Assembly (NCBI GenBank): GCA_043228905.1
Contig: JBHGNT010000001.1
Location: forward strand, 34,658,001-34,722,000
Length of the DNA stretch: 64,000 bases
DNA from: Azolla caroliniana
Lineage: Eukaryota; Polypodiophyta
Direction of reading: 5' to 3'
Part shown: positions 24,401 to 36,733 of the stretch, one piece after another
Layout of the letters: every line of letters begins with the position of its first letter
How positions within the stretch are numbered: position 1 is the first letter of the stretch
Position numbers and translations under genes: made by a program
Notes under the pieces: generated by a model
The model's database searches: none
Told to the model about the DNA's origin: nothing
Seen by the model: the letters and a program-made list of their open reading frames with translations, nothing else

Positions 24401-27400
24401 GTATTTCCTGCTATTAGTGGCTTCTATTATTAATAATATCATTGTAAACAGTAGAACAATATATAAATAGAGAAAAGAAGGGCATTGTGCCAGGAGTAAG
24501 ATGTAGGGATATCTATAAGCGAGGGTAAGGAGATGCTAGTTGTCCAATGGAGACATAAGCATTCTGCATCTCAAGGAATGTAGTGCTATTGCAGTCAACA
24601 AAATTATAATGGAGGAGTTGGGATGATATAGAATGTCTATGGTACTTCTCTTATGGGAGGATGATTCTTAAAAACATTTTGCTCAAAGAAGTATACTTTG
24701 TACCACCTGTTTGCATTAATGTTTGACCCAGGACAAAGGTATCTTAACTTTTCTTATGGGATGATTCTTAACAACATTTTGCTCAAAGAAAATGTGCTTT
24801 GTAACTCCGTTTTGCATTAATGCTTGACCCAGGACAAAATTAATCTTTGAAGTATCCGACCACTTGTTCTAAAGAAATGACCAAATTTCTGATTCTTTTG
24901 CTAGTTATATCAGCTTTAAATATCTAGAACACAGTTATTACCTTTTTGAAAGGAACTTGACCCGTCAATGTCATGCCTAACATGACCATGCGGGCAACCC
25001 AGAAGAATAAGATATCATGTCCAGTCTCTAGCAGACTTGTGGGATAGAAAGTTTTCAAATCAGTAGTGTTTTTAGGCCAACCCAGAACAGAGAATGGAAA
25101 GAGCCCAGATGAAAACCATGTGTCTAGAACATCAGGATCTTGTGAAAGATGATACTTCTTTCCAGGATACTTCTGTTTTGCTTGCAATTCAGCCTCTTCT
25201 TCATTTCTACCAACCACCCAGTGGTCATCATAAGCTCCAGCATTTACCAACTCGTCATCTTCCAAAGTCACATACCATGCTGGAATTCTATGCCCCCACC
25301 AAAGTTGTCTTGATATACACCAATCCCTTATGTTCTCCAACCATCTACAGAATCAAGACAATTCAGCGAAACTTTATTTATACATTGAGTAGCAGTGGTT
25401 TAGATATTTGACTCAATTTAAATCTGAAATTCCATTACCTGAACCAGTCAGCTTGTGCATGTTTTGGCATTATCTCTAATCGGCCATCCAAAACAGCATC
25501 ACAAGCTTCTTTTGCCATACCACTGCAATCTACAAACCACTGTGGTTTCACCATTGGTTCAATGATATCATTGCTTCTTGAACATTTAGCGAGTCGCATG
25601 TCATTGTTCTCAGCTTTACGATAGAGTCCCTGTGAAATACAATAACATGCACATGATGTCAACAAAAGGTGCCTTCTTCAATACTACTAGAAATTCTTCA
25701 ATTCACTCTCAAAAACCTAATATCAATATCAAACAAATTCAACATTTACCTTCAATTTCAAGGCTTCTAGGATTTCCACACGAGCAACAAATCTCGGCAT
25801 CCCCTCAAACTGTCCTCCATTACTGTTAATTTTCCCATCATCAGTTAAAATACTGATAAACTCCAATTTATGCCTTTTCCCCACTTCAAAATCATTTGGA
25901 TCATGAGCAGGGGTAATCTGTCACATTAAATCAATGCTTTCAATATACTTGCAAAGATGGACAAATGTCAAAAATATGCTTGAACCACAGAATCTTACTT
26001 TAACTGCACCAGTTCCAAAAGCTGGATCGACAAGAACACCATCACAAACGATAGGGATCTTCCTTCCATTAAACGGATGAACAGCAAATTTTCCGTGCAA
26101 ATGCTTATATCTGTCATCATCAGGATGAACGGCTATTGCAGTATCACCAAGCATAGTTTCAGGTCGTGTGGTTGCAACTACTATCTCACCATCTCCATCC
26201 TCTAAAGGGTAAGCAAAGGAGGTAAGAGCCCCAAATTCAACAAGCTGATCATAGCCAGGAACTTTCAACAGTGTTTTCCCCTTGATATCTATATAGTCAA
26301 CCTAAAAAGAGGGTTTTCATAAGAAAATAATATAGAAGGAATTGTAAATTGTTTAATATACTCTAATCAGTACAATCATCTTCATGTAATGTCTTTTTGG
26401 GTAGAAACAATTTTTAGCATCATTCCCACAAGAAATTACAATAATAGTAATACCTCAACATCAGAAATGGCAGTCCTCAGCATACAGTCCCAGTTGACTA
26501 GGCGATTTGCTCTGTACAGGAAAGGAAATAGGCCTTCATCAAATAAACTTAAACGAGGTAAACTTGCAAATAGACTTTCATCAAAGAATTTACAAACCAA
26601 CTACTTTATAGCAGAATTTCTGTGGTTACAATACAAACTTTTCAGAATTAGTGTCTAGTACCTATAAATTAGTCCTCGTTGATGCAATCGCACAAATGCC
26701 TCTATTACTGCCTCTGACCTTGTTGCATCCATCGTGAAACACTGCATCAAATATTTCATTACGAAAACTAATCATTAACAACCTGGTGCAATTTTAAAGA
26801 ACCATTCCACTGTACACAGAATTATAACGTTAATACTTCTCGTGACCAATCAAGAGAAGCTCCAACTTTTCGAAGTTGTTTACAAATCCGGCCTCCATAA
26901 TCATCTTTCCAATTCCAAACCTGTTTTTAGCCAAATGTACCGTTGAATGTTTAGATCAGGTCAAACAATTGACCACCTAGAAAATTATCAATAGAAGCTA
27001 ATGGCACTGTAGTATCCACACCTCCTCAACGAATTTCTCTCTTCCAAGATCATGCCTTGTAAGGCCCCTCTCCTTCATGATCTTTTTTTCTACCACCACC
27101 TACATCATGAGATTTAGGTTGAAACTACATAGCATTCACCAAAGGAACATTATGAATCAAACAAGATATTCTTAAAACAGAATACCTGGGTTGAGATGCC
27201 AGCATGATCTGTTCCAGGAACCCAAAGTGTATTGTATCCGCACATTCGGTGCCATCTGACAATTGTGTCCTAAATGCAGAAGATAAAATGACTTTACAAG
27301 CTTAAAATGGCAGATACGAAATACACAAATGTAGGTGAAATAGACCAGAGGATCCATCGTGAACAAGTTAATCTGAGTAGCTGTAGACAGTGATAATCAA

Positions 27401-30400
27401 CCTCTATTAAATGGATGTGATCACATGAAAATTTTGGGGTGTGAAAAGTTATACGGTATGTTAGGACGTATGTAAAGAGCAATAGATGGGTTGCCAGCTT
27501 AACAATACACACTGTGTGGACATATGTACAGTGGAGCACACATACGGACCACCAATTGTCATATCTCGTGATAAGAACATAATCACCCTTGTCATATGTA
27601 AAGAGACTAATTGTTGCATTCACTGTGAAGGACCTCATATCCTTACCCACTCTCATGATGGTATTTACTGAGAAATTTGTTACAAAGTAATGAGAAGGTG
27701 AAGTTATATAAACCAAGCTCCCTCCTTTTATATAGTGTTGATTTACATGATTAGTAGTATAGCTTCATTGTAATTTCCCCTCCCATCGCTTAACATAAAT
27801 TAAACTCTTTTGGTGCATAGTGTCTAAATATATTTTCATTGTGTGCGAACTAGCTATCTAGTCCTCTAAATCTTCACAAGAATTTGTAAATACTTGACTT
27901 CAGCAAAGACCAAGACATTTCAATGAGTATTAAGAAGGATTCAATATTTGAAGAGAAAAGGAAGAGGTCAAGTTTGAATTTGAACTTTCATCCAGAAATT
28001 AGTAAAAGCAAGAGATGCCATTCTTTAATTGTTTAATGCTATTTAAGGATGGGGTTAGGGTTGGGAAGGAAAGACCAAGTCACATTATTTGATAAGTTCA
28101 AGTTCATTTTCATCAGTAGAATTTGGGTTGATGAACACAACAATGACTTTGGGTGTCCCTTTGAAAGAGCAGAGTATTTGGTTCTTCTTTGAGTGGATTT
28201 GAGTGAGACCACTGCTCAAGACTCCTCCGATGGATTCTCACTTTTGTGGCCTAAATACATTAGTGAGTGGTTTCTCCATCTAAGAGAGCTTGCTACATTA
28301 TGTTAAAACCCCTCTTGTGTTTGGATGCACAATAGGATAAAACACATTTGAGCGATATCTATGAAATTATAATGCATGTACCTGTGCTTCTACACCTCAG
28401 TTCAGTCAATTTAAAGCGATCGAGAAAAAGATAATTATAAATATTCATAACAGAAATGAATAATGTGCACATACTTCTATAGCACATGTGAGGCCATGTC
28501 CAATGTGTAGAGCACCTGTAACATTTGGTGGAGGAATCACCTGAAATTTTGAATGAATTATTAATTCAGAATCAAATTCAACAATCTGAAGTTTTCCTTA
28601 AGAAACCAGGCCTAAATAACTCACAATCACAAAAGGTGGACTCTTCCGAGCAGGATCAGCAACAAAAAATCCAGATTTCTCCCAATACTCATACCAACTG
28701 TGAGAATAATCAACAATCAGATATTAACAGAGTAGCATTCTGGCAGGAACTAGCCAAGCAACCAAATTCACATAATCACCTTGCTTCAACGAGTGTGGGA
28801 TCATATGATTTTGCCATATCAGGTGCTAATTTTTTTCTTTCCCCTGGAACAGTGGGCGGATCTTGATAGTCACCATCCTCTTCATGTTTGCGAGCAGTTT
28901 TTTTTGTTTCCTTGGGTTTAGAGGTCTCCTTCTCTTTCTGTCATATCCACACATGTATTTTCAAGGTTATGAAGAGAAATACAGCAAAAATGAATGTAGT
29001 AGACAACGCTTACCTGGGCTTTCAATGCCTCCGCTTTTTGCAAGGCTTTTAGTTTCTTTGCTTCCTTCTCCTTAGCCTGTGTTCATAATGAGATTAGCAA
29101 GGAATTTATACTGATCTGTACTCATCATAGGATTAGTTTGGACGCAAGTATCTAGGTTTATAAATATAAGATAGTAATAGTAATACAAATAACAAAACCT
29201 TGTAAATATGAACTCTTCTACGTAAGTAGCAGTAATAAATGAATTTGTCAAAAATGGCCTCCTTGGCATGACAGTTTAGCTACATTCCAGTTCTCTCAAA
29301 ATACAACTAATTGCATTTCCTACAATGGCCGTCATTTAATTTAAGATTGCATACATAGCATATGGAAAATTGTGTACATAAGCTTGTTTCCTATGTAACT
29401 ACAAAGATCTTTGTACATAGCATATGGAAAATTTCATACATAATCAGATGGGCTCGGTTCAGTTCGGTTTCAAGGCAAGGAAACCGAACCGAGCCGTTTA
29501 TACAAAACAAAAACCAAACCAAACCGTTTAGGGAAAAGTTGAAACCAATCCAAACCATTTAATAGAAAATTTAAACCTAACAAATTAAATCAAACTAATC
29601 AAACATCTAAATAAACTAAAATACATTAAATTAAATAAGTATTTAAGTTAAATTTATTAAATCAATAAAAGAAACTTTAATTGAACCATTAAATTAAATA
29701 AACATTTAAGTTAAATTAATTAAATCAATAAAAACCCATTAATTAAACCATTAAATTAATAAACTGTTAAGGTAAAATAAAAGTTAACCAAAAACCTATA
29801 AACCTTTAAACCAAACCTATAAACCTATAAACCCAAGTTTTAGAACCGAAACCGAACCATTTATCAAAAATCCAAACCATTAAATTCTTTTGGAACCAAT
29901 AAACTGTTAAACCATGGCTTAACAATTCACTTCAGTTTGAGCCGAAACTGTGCCCATTGCTACATAATCTAACATTTTGACCTTGACAGAATACACGCTG
30001 CAAGAAACGGCAAAGAGCTTTCTATGGCCACTGTAAAGCACAGTGAAATCTTTCTACAACATAAATCCTCTGTTAGCTGTCTTATCACATAATTAGCATT
30101 TTCCTGACACAAGTACTCCATTGACACTTGGAGTACGTTTCCATTGGCATTTTTCTCCAAAAATTGAAATAAACTAGATAGCCTCAGACGTCACAATCAT
30201 ACCTCTACATTGAACACAGAATATTCATCCAATAAGCTGATGCTGCCAACATGAAACCTTCAGTAACTATTAGAACCACAGTCTGATTCACACAGCATCC
30301 GCAATGTGCAACAGCAATTTCTTTCTCACATTGCCAAATCAACCCTGATTTCGTTTTCTCTTCAAGCTTCTTACTCCATAATAATGCATAGTTACTCAAA

Positions 30401-32358
30401 TGTCTTTTGACAATGATCATTTTAGAATTAAGGTAAATCATGCATAAGCATCAAGCACTCTATCAAATCATATATAAATGAGTTGGAGAAGAAAAAACAA
30501 AAAATTGCAGACATTATCAATGCATGAAAGTAAGTAACTTGGTTGTCTCTAAAAGCCTCCACATTCATCTAATTGAGAATCATGGTTCTTCGCAGTTATA
30601 GAGAACTCACAGACTTCACGAAAGCTTTTCATAACCATCCATTCAATATAATACAATGTCCAATTGATATGAAGCAACCATTGGCGTTCAGACTTATCAT
30701 TCATGTTATGGAACCTTTAGAAAGCATGCATAGTTTCCATAATTATTCATCTAATTCAGAATCATGGTTCTTAGCTGTTCCAGAGAACTCACAGCTTTCA
30801 CAAAAGCGTTTGACAATCATTCATTCAATTTAATACCATGTCCAATTGATATTAAGCAACTATTGACGTTCAGAATTATCAGTCATGTTATGAAATCTTT
30901 GGAAAGAATGCATAGATCCCATGATTGAATGAAAATAATTTGATTGCTCAATTTGCCATTCCATTCAACATCCTACTGCATCAAAATTAAGCAGAAGTGT
31001 GCTGCACAAGGTCCATCCCACGTCACAGATCCTCTCAAAGGCATGGAAATTTTCTGGTTGTCCATTAGACCTTAAAATTTTCTATCTTAAAATTGTGCCT
31101 ACGAGATTTTTGAGCAAACTATATCCTTTTTGGCTATGTTTAGAGTCTTAACTGAGCTTCTCGTCATCATCATCTTTTCCTATTTTGTTTCATTCTCTAT
31201 GGATCGTTTTGTCTACGTTTTGCTTTGTTTTCCATTCTCTGGTTTGCTCAGTATAGATTATGCAGAAGCATGGCAACAGAAACTTGTGTCGTGGAATCTT
31301 TAGAGAACACGCCGTCACATTAACTGTTGAAACTGTGTTACTGGAGGAAAAACACTGTTTTCTAAAAAGCTTTGCGTAGTTTTCCAATCTATTTAGTCCC
31401 ATGTTTGATCTTAAAATAGAACCTTAAGAACAGAGGGTGTTGGTTCTCTGAATAAACTTCTCTACTCTAAAACGGATTACAGTCTACTTTAGTATGATCT
31501 ACGGATCAATCTTCCAATCAAATTTCCTTTTATCACAGCTTTGCTTAGTCTTCTATTCTAGAATACATCTAATATCTTTCATGTTCAATATAAATGAAGC
31601 AAAGCTATGGAAAGCTTCAATTAATTAAAAACATCGACGGACCTGAATTTCATTCTGCACTAAAATAAGAACCTTTGCTCGTTTTTACAGACCGTTTAAG
31701 AAAGATATGCAGAAGAAGAAGAAAATTTCATTGCTTTTGCCTTCACCAACTCCTTTGCTTAGTTTTTCGTACTGGTCTACTCTCATGCATATTCAACAGA
31801 AATAAAGTGATCTATGAGAGCTTCACTCCAACCTTTAAAGGATGAATGTATCTGAAGGTTGAGTTCCTCTATACTGAAGCACATTCCCTTGCTCGTTTTT
31901 ATAGTTGATTGAAAAAAGATATAAAGGAAGAAGCATAAAAAAACAAAGCTTTGACAGAAACGTTGCTTAGCTTTTCATATTGGTTAACTATCATTCACAA
32001 TCAACAGAAATGAAGAGAAGCTACGGGAGCTTCAATCCAACCTTTAAAAGAAAGCCGAATACAGTTGATTAAGGAAAGATATACAAAGGAAGAGGAGCAA
32101 AAAGAAAATAGCTTCAACTACCTTCTCATCCCTTCTCTTCTTCCTCTCCAAATCTGCGTCGCTACCATTAGCTGATTCCGATGTCTACAAAGAAGGAAAA
32201 AAGGAAAGAAAAGTAGAAATATAATGTTAAGAAGATAGAACAGGAGAGGTGACAATAGAGAAGCCAGAGAGAATGGTGCAGAAAAAAATGAGTAGAAATA
32301 CATCTTCATTACGGAGGTCGAGGTCGCCATTCCCGCCTCTATCATGAGTATCCGCCAT
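21447..32358 (-). CDS. VALRS: Valyl-tRNA synthetase
   Basis: Class I aminoacyl-tRNA synthetase that charges tRNA-Val and edits mischarged threonine. Exons in transcript order: 32358-32302, 32184-32122, 29076-29014, 28937-28780, 28697-28625, 28540-28475, 27269-27186, 27099-27022, 26920-26837, 26741-26662, 26511-26454, 26301-25999, 25917-25750, 25629-25439, 25344-24942, 24378-24127, 23507-23001, 22926-22823, 22340-22241, 21961-21819 and 21606-21447. All phases agree, giving 1064 residues. Seen in order: a Lys/Glu-rich N-terminal extension, [13 protein letters not shown] with the HIGH signature at 150-153, the editing domain with [70 protein letters not shown] with KMSKS at 657-661, the anticodon-binding domain with [13 protein letters not shown], and a C-terminal coiled coil. 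No clear organelle presequence follows the called ATG; plants usually need cytosolic and mitochondrial forms. Confidence 0.97.
22385..22775. repeat. 200-bp direct tandem duplication in a valyl-tRNA synthetase intron
   Basis: Two copies begin AACACTAGTATGCC with a period of 200 bases and share AAATCCAATAGGGTCAAGAA and GGTTGGGATGACAAAATGAG. They lie in the intron between 22340 and 22823. Confidence 0.93.
24645..24850. repeat. 103-bp direct tandem duplication in a valyl-tRNA synthetase intron
   Basis: Two copies carry CTTATGGG, ATTTTGCTCAAAGAA and TTGACCCAGGACAAA at a period of about 103 bases, in the intron between 24378 and 24942. Confidence 0.9.
29448..29945. repeat. Low-complexity AAACC/TTAAAT region with a hairpin at its left edge
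   Basis: About 500 bases made largely of degenerate AAACC, TTTAAA and TTAAAT words inside valyl-tRNA synthetase intron 2. A 63-base period is visible at about 29626-29750. The left edge carries an imperfect inverted repeat: GGCTCGGTTCAGTTCGGTTT at 29451-29470 against AAACCGAACCGAGCC at 29481-29495. It may be a mobile-element relic or a simple-repeat expansion; no coding is seen. Confidence 0.6.
30565..30925. repeat. 182-bp direct tandem duplication in valyl-tRNA synthetase intron 2
   Basis: Two copies begin TCATCTAATT at a period of 182 bases and share AATCATGGTTCTT, GAGAACTCACAG and ATGTCCAATTGATAT. Identity is lower than for other pairs here, so the event is older. Confidence 0.9.
31541..32121. 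repeat. Three-copy tandem array, about 210-bp unit
   Basis: Units start TTGCTTAG at 31541, 31755 and 31963 (periods 214 and 208). Each carries, in order, an AATAAATGAAG-like word, AGCTTCA, a CTTTAAA block, and AAGATAT with a GAAGAAG tail. The copies are diverged. The third unit runs up to the splice donor of valyl-tRNA synthetase exon 2. Confidence 0.75.
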
Positions 32359-34870
32359 GGCCAAGGGATGGAAGGATGGATCGAGCTTCCGTCCTGCAGG
32401 AAGACTTAGGGTTTAAAAGAAGGGTAAAAGAGGCACTTTTCTTTCGTTAATAACCGTGTATCATGGTCGTCATCACCTTCTTCCTCTCTCTTTCTCCGTA
32501 GGTCGCTCACTCTGCGTTGTCCATGTGTCTTTTTGGTTTTCTATAATTCCACGACCTGCCCCCCAACCCACGTCCAATGAGCAAGCAGCCCGGGCATTTC
32601 TAGATGAAACACTTGCTGCGCTTATCGTTTTTTCAAAGATGGTTAGGCGGCAACCTTTCAGCCGGCCGCCTGTGGTTCAATCATCCGTTCCAAGAGGATC
32701 AAGCATTGTACCCCCCTCCCTTTCATTTACTTCACGTCCTCCATGAGCACTCGAGTTTTCCCGTTGTAATCTGCATAATATTCCTCTCCATGCTTTCTCT
32801 TCTATATTTCCCCTTTAGTGCTTTGTTATGATCCACGAAATATACCCCTATGTTTTACTTTATCCCCACCCTTTTGTTTACATCACCATTAACCAAGTAA
32901 TTATCTTTTCCTTTTTCTCAACTGAATGTGTTATTTTGAGTGGTCGTTTCCGTCCTTGTTTCTCTCTTCAAAGGCTAACCAAGGGCATTGGTGAAATAAT
33001 GAAAACTTGGGAGCGTTCATTATATCTTCCTATTTCAATAGAATTGATGCTTGAGAAATATAGGAGACATTATTAACATTATTATGAAGTTAAGAATATG
33101 GATGTAGTTTCCATGGTTTATAAAAACTATTTTACGTCACCTTGAAGAGGAACTTTGTTTATGTATTCTTCTACTTCACAAACATTATATGATTAGCAAA
33201 CAATAAATTATATAATTTATGTAACTAGGGCATGGATTTTTGAATGATTCTTGTGTTTTTATTGATCCACCAATACCATATCTAAAGGTCACGACCACCA
33301 AACTTGAGCCTCGATTCATTTGCAATTCTTCACCAATCGGTACCAACTCTTACATGATGACTTTGCTCATTGGTTTTCACCTTAATGTTACATTATTACC
33401 AACATTTTTCAACGAATTTTGGTTTGTCCATTTGCAAGGAATCTTTGATGGAATTCAACATTTCTTACTTCGCCCTTGACAACAAGGTTGTTCCCTCCAT
33501 TATATCCACATGATTTTCCCATCTTATTGTTTAGATATATGAAAACTTATATAAAACATTTATTTACATTTCCTATTTCAAGCAACAATTAGGAAACCAA
33601 AATTTTGAGCATTTCTCATCCTCCTATGTTGTACAGCTAAAGGAATTGACTCATTATCAACCATGCAACTTCCCAACATTGCCATTGCTTTTATTCCATC
33701 ACTTTGCAATAAGCTCCATAGAGGGCAACATATTAGTGGATTTCAAACCTCATCGAGCATTAATTACAAAGTGATGTGAATGCACCATGCTTGCATTGAT
33801 GATCATTTACTTATACATAATACAAGTGGTAGTTATGTTAATATGAGATTGCAAAATATCTTGACTAGGCTTGCATACAACTAAATATATGATTTACTTG
33901 GTGGCTTCAAACTATCATATGAATATGATTGACTAGGTCTGCATGGAACAATGAGTGATAGGGGTGCGATTTGAGAAAATGAGAGATTGCATGTGCCAAA
34001 GCTCGCTCAAGTCATTACATATAAAACCTATGACGTTAATATACGTGGAAACATGTAAGACTAGTCTAGACAGAAAGTAACATTGCCATAATGTGTGATT
34101 ATATATTTCTCTTGTTACATTCAAAACAGTAACACAACAAACTAAAAATAGTTGCATACCCACCACGAAATTGGCAATTTACTACCATCAATAATTTTCA
34201 ATTTTTTGAAATCACAATTCCACATTGCTTTGTACATATTATTCCCCCAAGATTGAGATTATATCTTGCATCAATGTCAGAAAATGTGAGTTACATCTGA
34301 AACAACCAGATTCTTACATTTTATAATGCAAAAAGGCATGTGTTTACAAAATAATCTTTACTTAGTAGATGCCAATCGTAACCTTTTGGGCACTTGTTCG
34401 GATGCCTGTTTGTTTCTGTTTTTTCGAATGTTTAAATACTAAAACTTTGAAGGCGTCATTTGCATATACCTTTCAAAGAAAATTGGATGTGTGCACCTCT
34501 TCCACACACCCAAAACCAAACATGTCACCAAGGGGATGGGTTCCTTTGAACCATTCATTCCCCAATATCAGGACCAATACAATCTTAATGGCTATATATA
34601 TGTATATGTGTGTTTATATGTTTTACCCATATCAATACACTACACCCCCTGGTACTAATGCTCATTCTGCATTGTACAGGTTCGTATTCGTCGACCAAAG
34701 CTATTTTACATCTTCTATACGAGCATTATTACCCATTTTTGCCCATGTTATCCGACAAAAATTACCCGATACCAAAGTTCTTTGTTTGCTTTAGACAAAT
34801 GCAAACAAGCAAAATTATCTGGTTTTCTTCGCTTATTTGTTTACTTTCTTTAGGGAACCATTGTTCCTTA
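32359..34870. other. Intergenic region between valyl-tRNA synthetase and the Raf-like kinase
   Basis: The left 100-300 bases form the leader and promoter of the valyl-tRNA synthetase; the right end forms the 3' UTR of the kinase. In between is AT-rich DNA. Open frames of 70-140 codons occur (for example 32456-32746 and 34369-34794), but none has a recognisable domain or support, so none is called. Confidence 0.55.
32406..32414 (-). promoter_or_regulatory. Telo-box AAACCCTAA in the valyl-tRNA synthetase leader
   Basis: A perfect AAACCCTAA on the gene's own strand lies about 50 bases before the start codon. This element is known to be enriched near the transcription start of plant genes for the translation apparatus, which fits an aminoacyl-tRNA synthetase. 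Function here is inferred. Confidence 0.55.
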
Positions 34871-36699
34871 TCAGTATTTGACTAACAATCTCTCCAGTGG
34901 CTTCAGAGCAATGGTAAGCTCAGAGAATGTTGGGCGTAACCTCGACTCACTGTTCCATTAACAAAGATCAGTCAATAAAAACTCTCTTTTATCAAACTCA
35001 ATCAAGCTTATCTTTATTTCCACAGAAAAAATCTAATCTCTCCTCTATTATTCTATATCATATTATAAACAAATAGAACCTCATATAGATATACAACAAT
35101 GGAATAAACCAGATTAGGGAAATATTTCATTAAGTTTTTGATATATTTCCTGTTTCTAATCTTTCCTTATACAAATCTTGATCTCAATCCTAAAGCACTA
35201 AGTCTCCTATATCACTGCTGCCTCTTTAAGCTATACTATAGCATGGTTCGCTTAGGTTTTAAAATAGCATTAGACATATATACGCTTCTAACATACATCA
35301 CAAATGGAACACATCGAACACAGTGCATGTAAGTGATAATGGAAAAAATTAATAGATTTGGGAGCATTCTATGATCTAGAATACAAACCTTTGCCAGCAG
35401 CTTGAAATTATTTGAGCAACAAGGGGATCCACATTCTCCGGGATATCGAGGCGACGATTCTGGAATCCAACTGCACCAACCACCTGCATCGGGTTCATTC
35501 CACTCCATGGTTGTTGTAAGGTGCATAATTCCCACAAGATGACACCAAAGCTGTACACGTCACATCTGAAAAACAAACACAGCGTGAATACTTTTTAAGT
35601 GTCCCTACAAATAAAAGTTTTGCTACAATTAATCCATAGGAGTTTTATCTGCAGGTTCTTGCCCAAAAACCAACAAGAACCTTCAAGCCTTTAATAACTA
35701 GACAAAAAATACCATTATCTACTGTAAAATTATTTGTATTTCGAAACCAATTAAGAAACAATAGCCAATGTTAGATAAAGAATTTGTAGAAAAATGAGAA
35801 AAAAAAAATACTAAACCCACAAGAAACTCAGTCTTGAAATTATCTAATTAAGCCCCAACAAAAGGAATTCAACCTCGAACTACAAAACATTACATAAAAG
35901 TAACATATCAATAAGTTAAAGTGAAATGAGCATGAGCATGCCCAAAAGCGTTTAAGATTCCCTATTCACAATACAAATCATTTGCAAGAGCAAGTTAATT
36001 GTTCCATATTTTGAAAACTCAATTAGATCCACGTCATCATTGAGGTGAGAACTTCATGGATGAGACGTCCCACCAGCAGGACACCATAACAGGATGGCTG
36101 TTGCTGAACATGATGGATCTTAATATACTTGCATCATGCCATCTATTTGAAACAAAGAGGCCATGCATTATAACTTATCTTCTATAGTTTCCAGAAAGGC
36201 TCTACAGCTCCTTCAATTCAAGATGAGAAACTGTATATGCATGTCATTAAACAGTATCCTCACATTTGAGTATCAAATTTTCTTCAATCATATATCACTC
36301 CAAAGCTTCTTTTCATAATAACTCTCTATCCAAATTTTGAGTTTGTAGTTCTTTGAAACAAAGAAAGAAAAATGAAATGCTGCTTACTTCTCATTCGAAA
36401 GCTCATTTCGAAGTACTTCAGGTGCCATCCATTCTGGCTGTAAGAAAAAAGACAACAAGAGTTTACAATCCATGTTATAAGAATAAGGGAAAACCTCAAA
36501 CGGGAGAGAAGCTTGCAGCTGAGCTACAAGTTTGGAGACCACCTAAACCAAGACATAAGCCTAAACTGAATATTCGAACTACTTACAGTTCCAGCGGTTG
36601 ATTTTGAAGAGAGAAATGTATGATGTTTCATGCGAGACAACCCAAAATCACACACCTGCACATTCATATTTACTTACAATACATATGGTGGTGAATTTA

Positions 36700-36733
<34 letters not shown>

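Noticed and set aside
27294-27716. 140-codon minus-strand frame in a valyl-tRNA synthetase intron
   Set aside because: No recognisable domain; composition fits AT-rich intron DNA with chance open frames.
28525-28866. 113-codon plus-strand frame in the valyl-tRNA synthetase region
   Set aside because: It is antisense to exons 4-6, whose minus-strand reading carries the HIGH signature.
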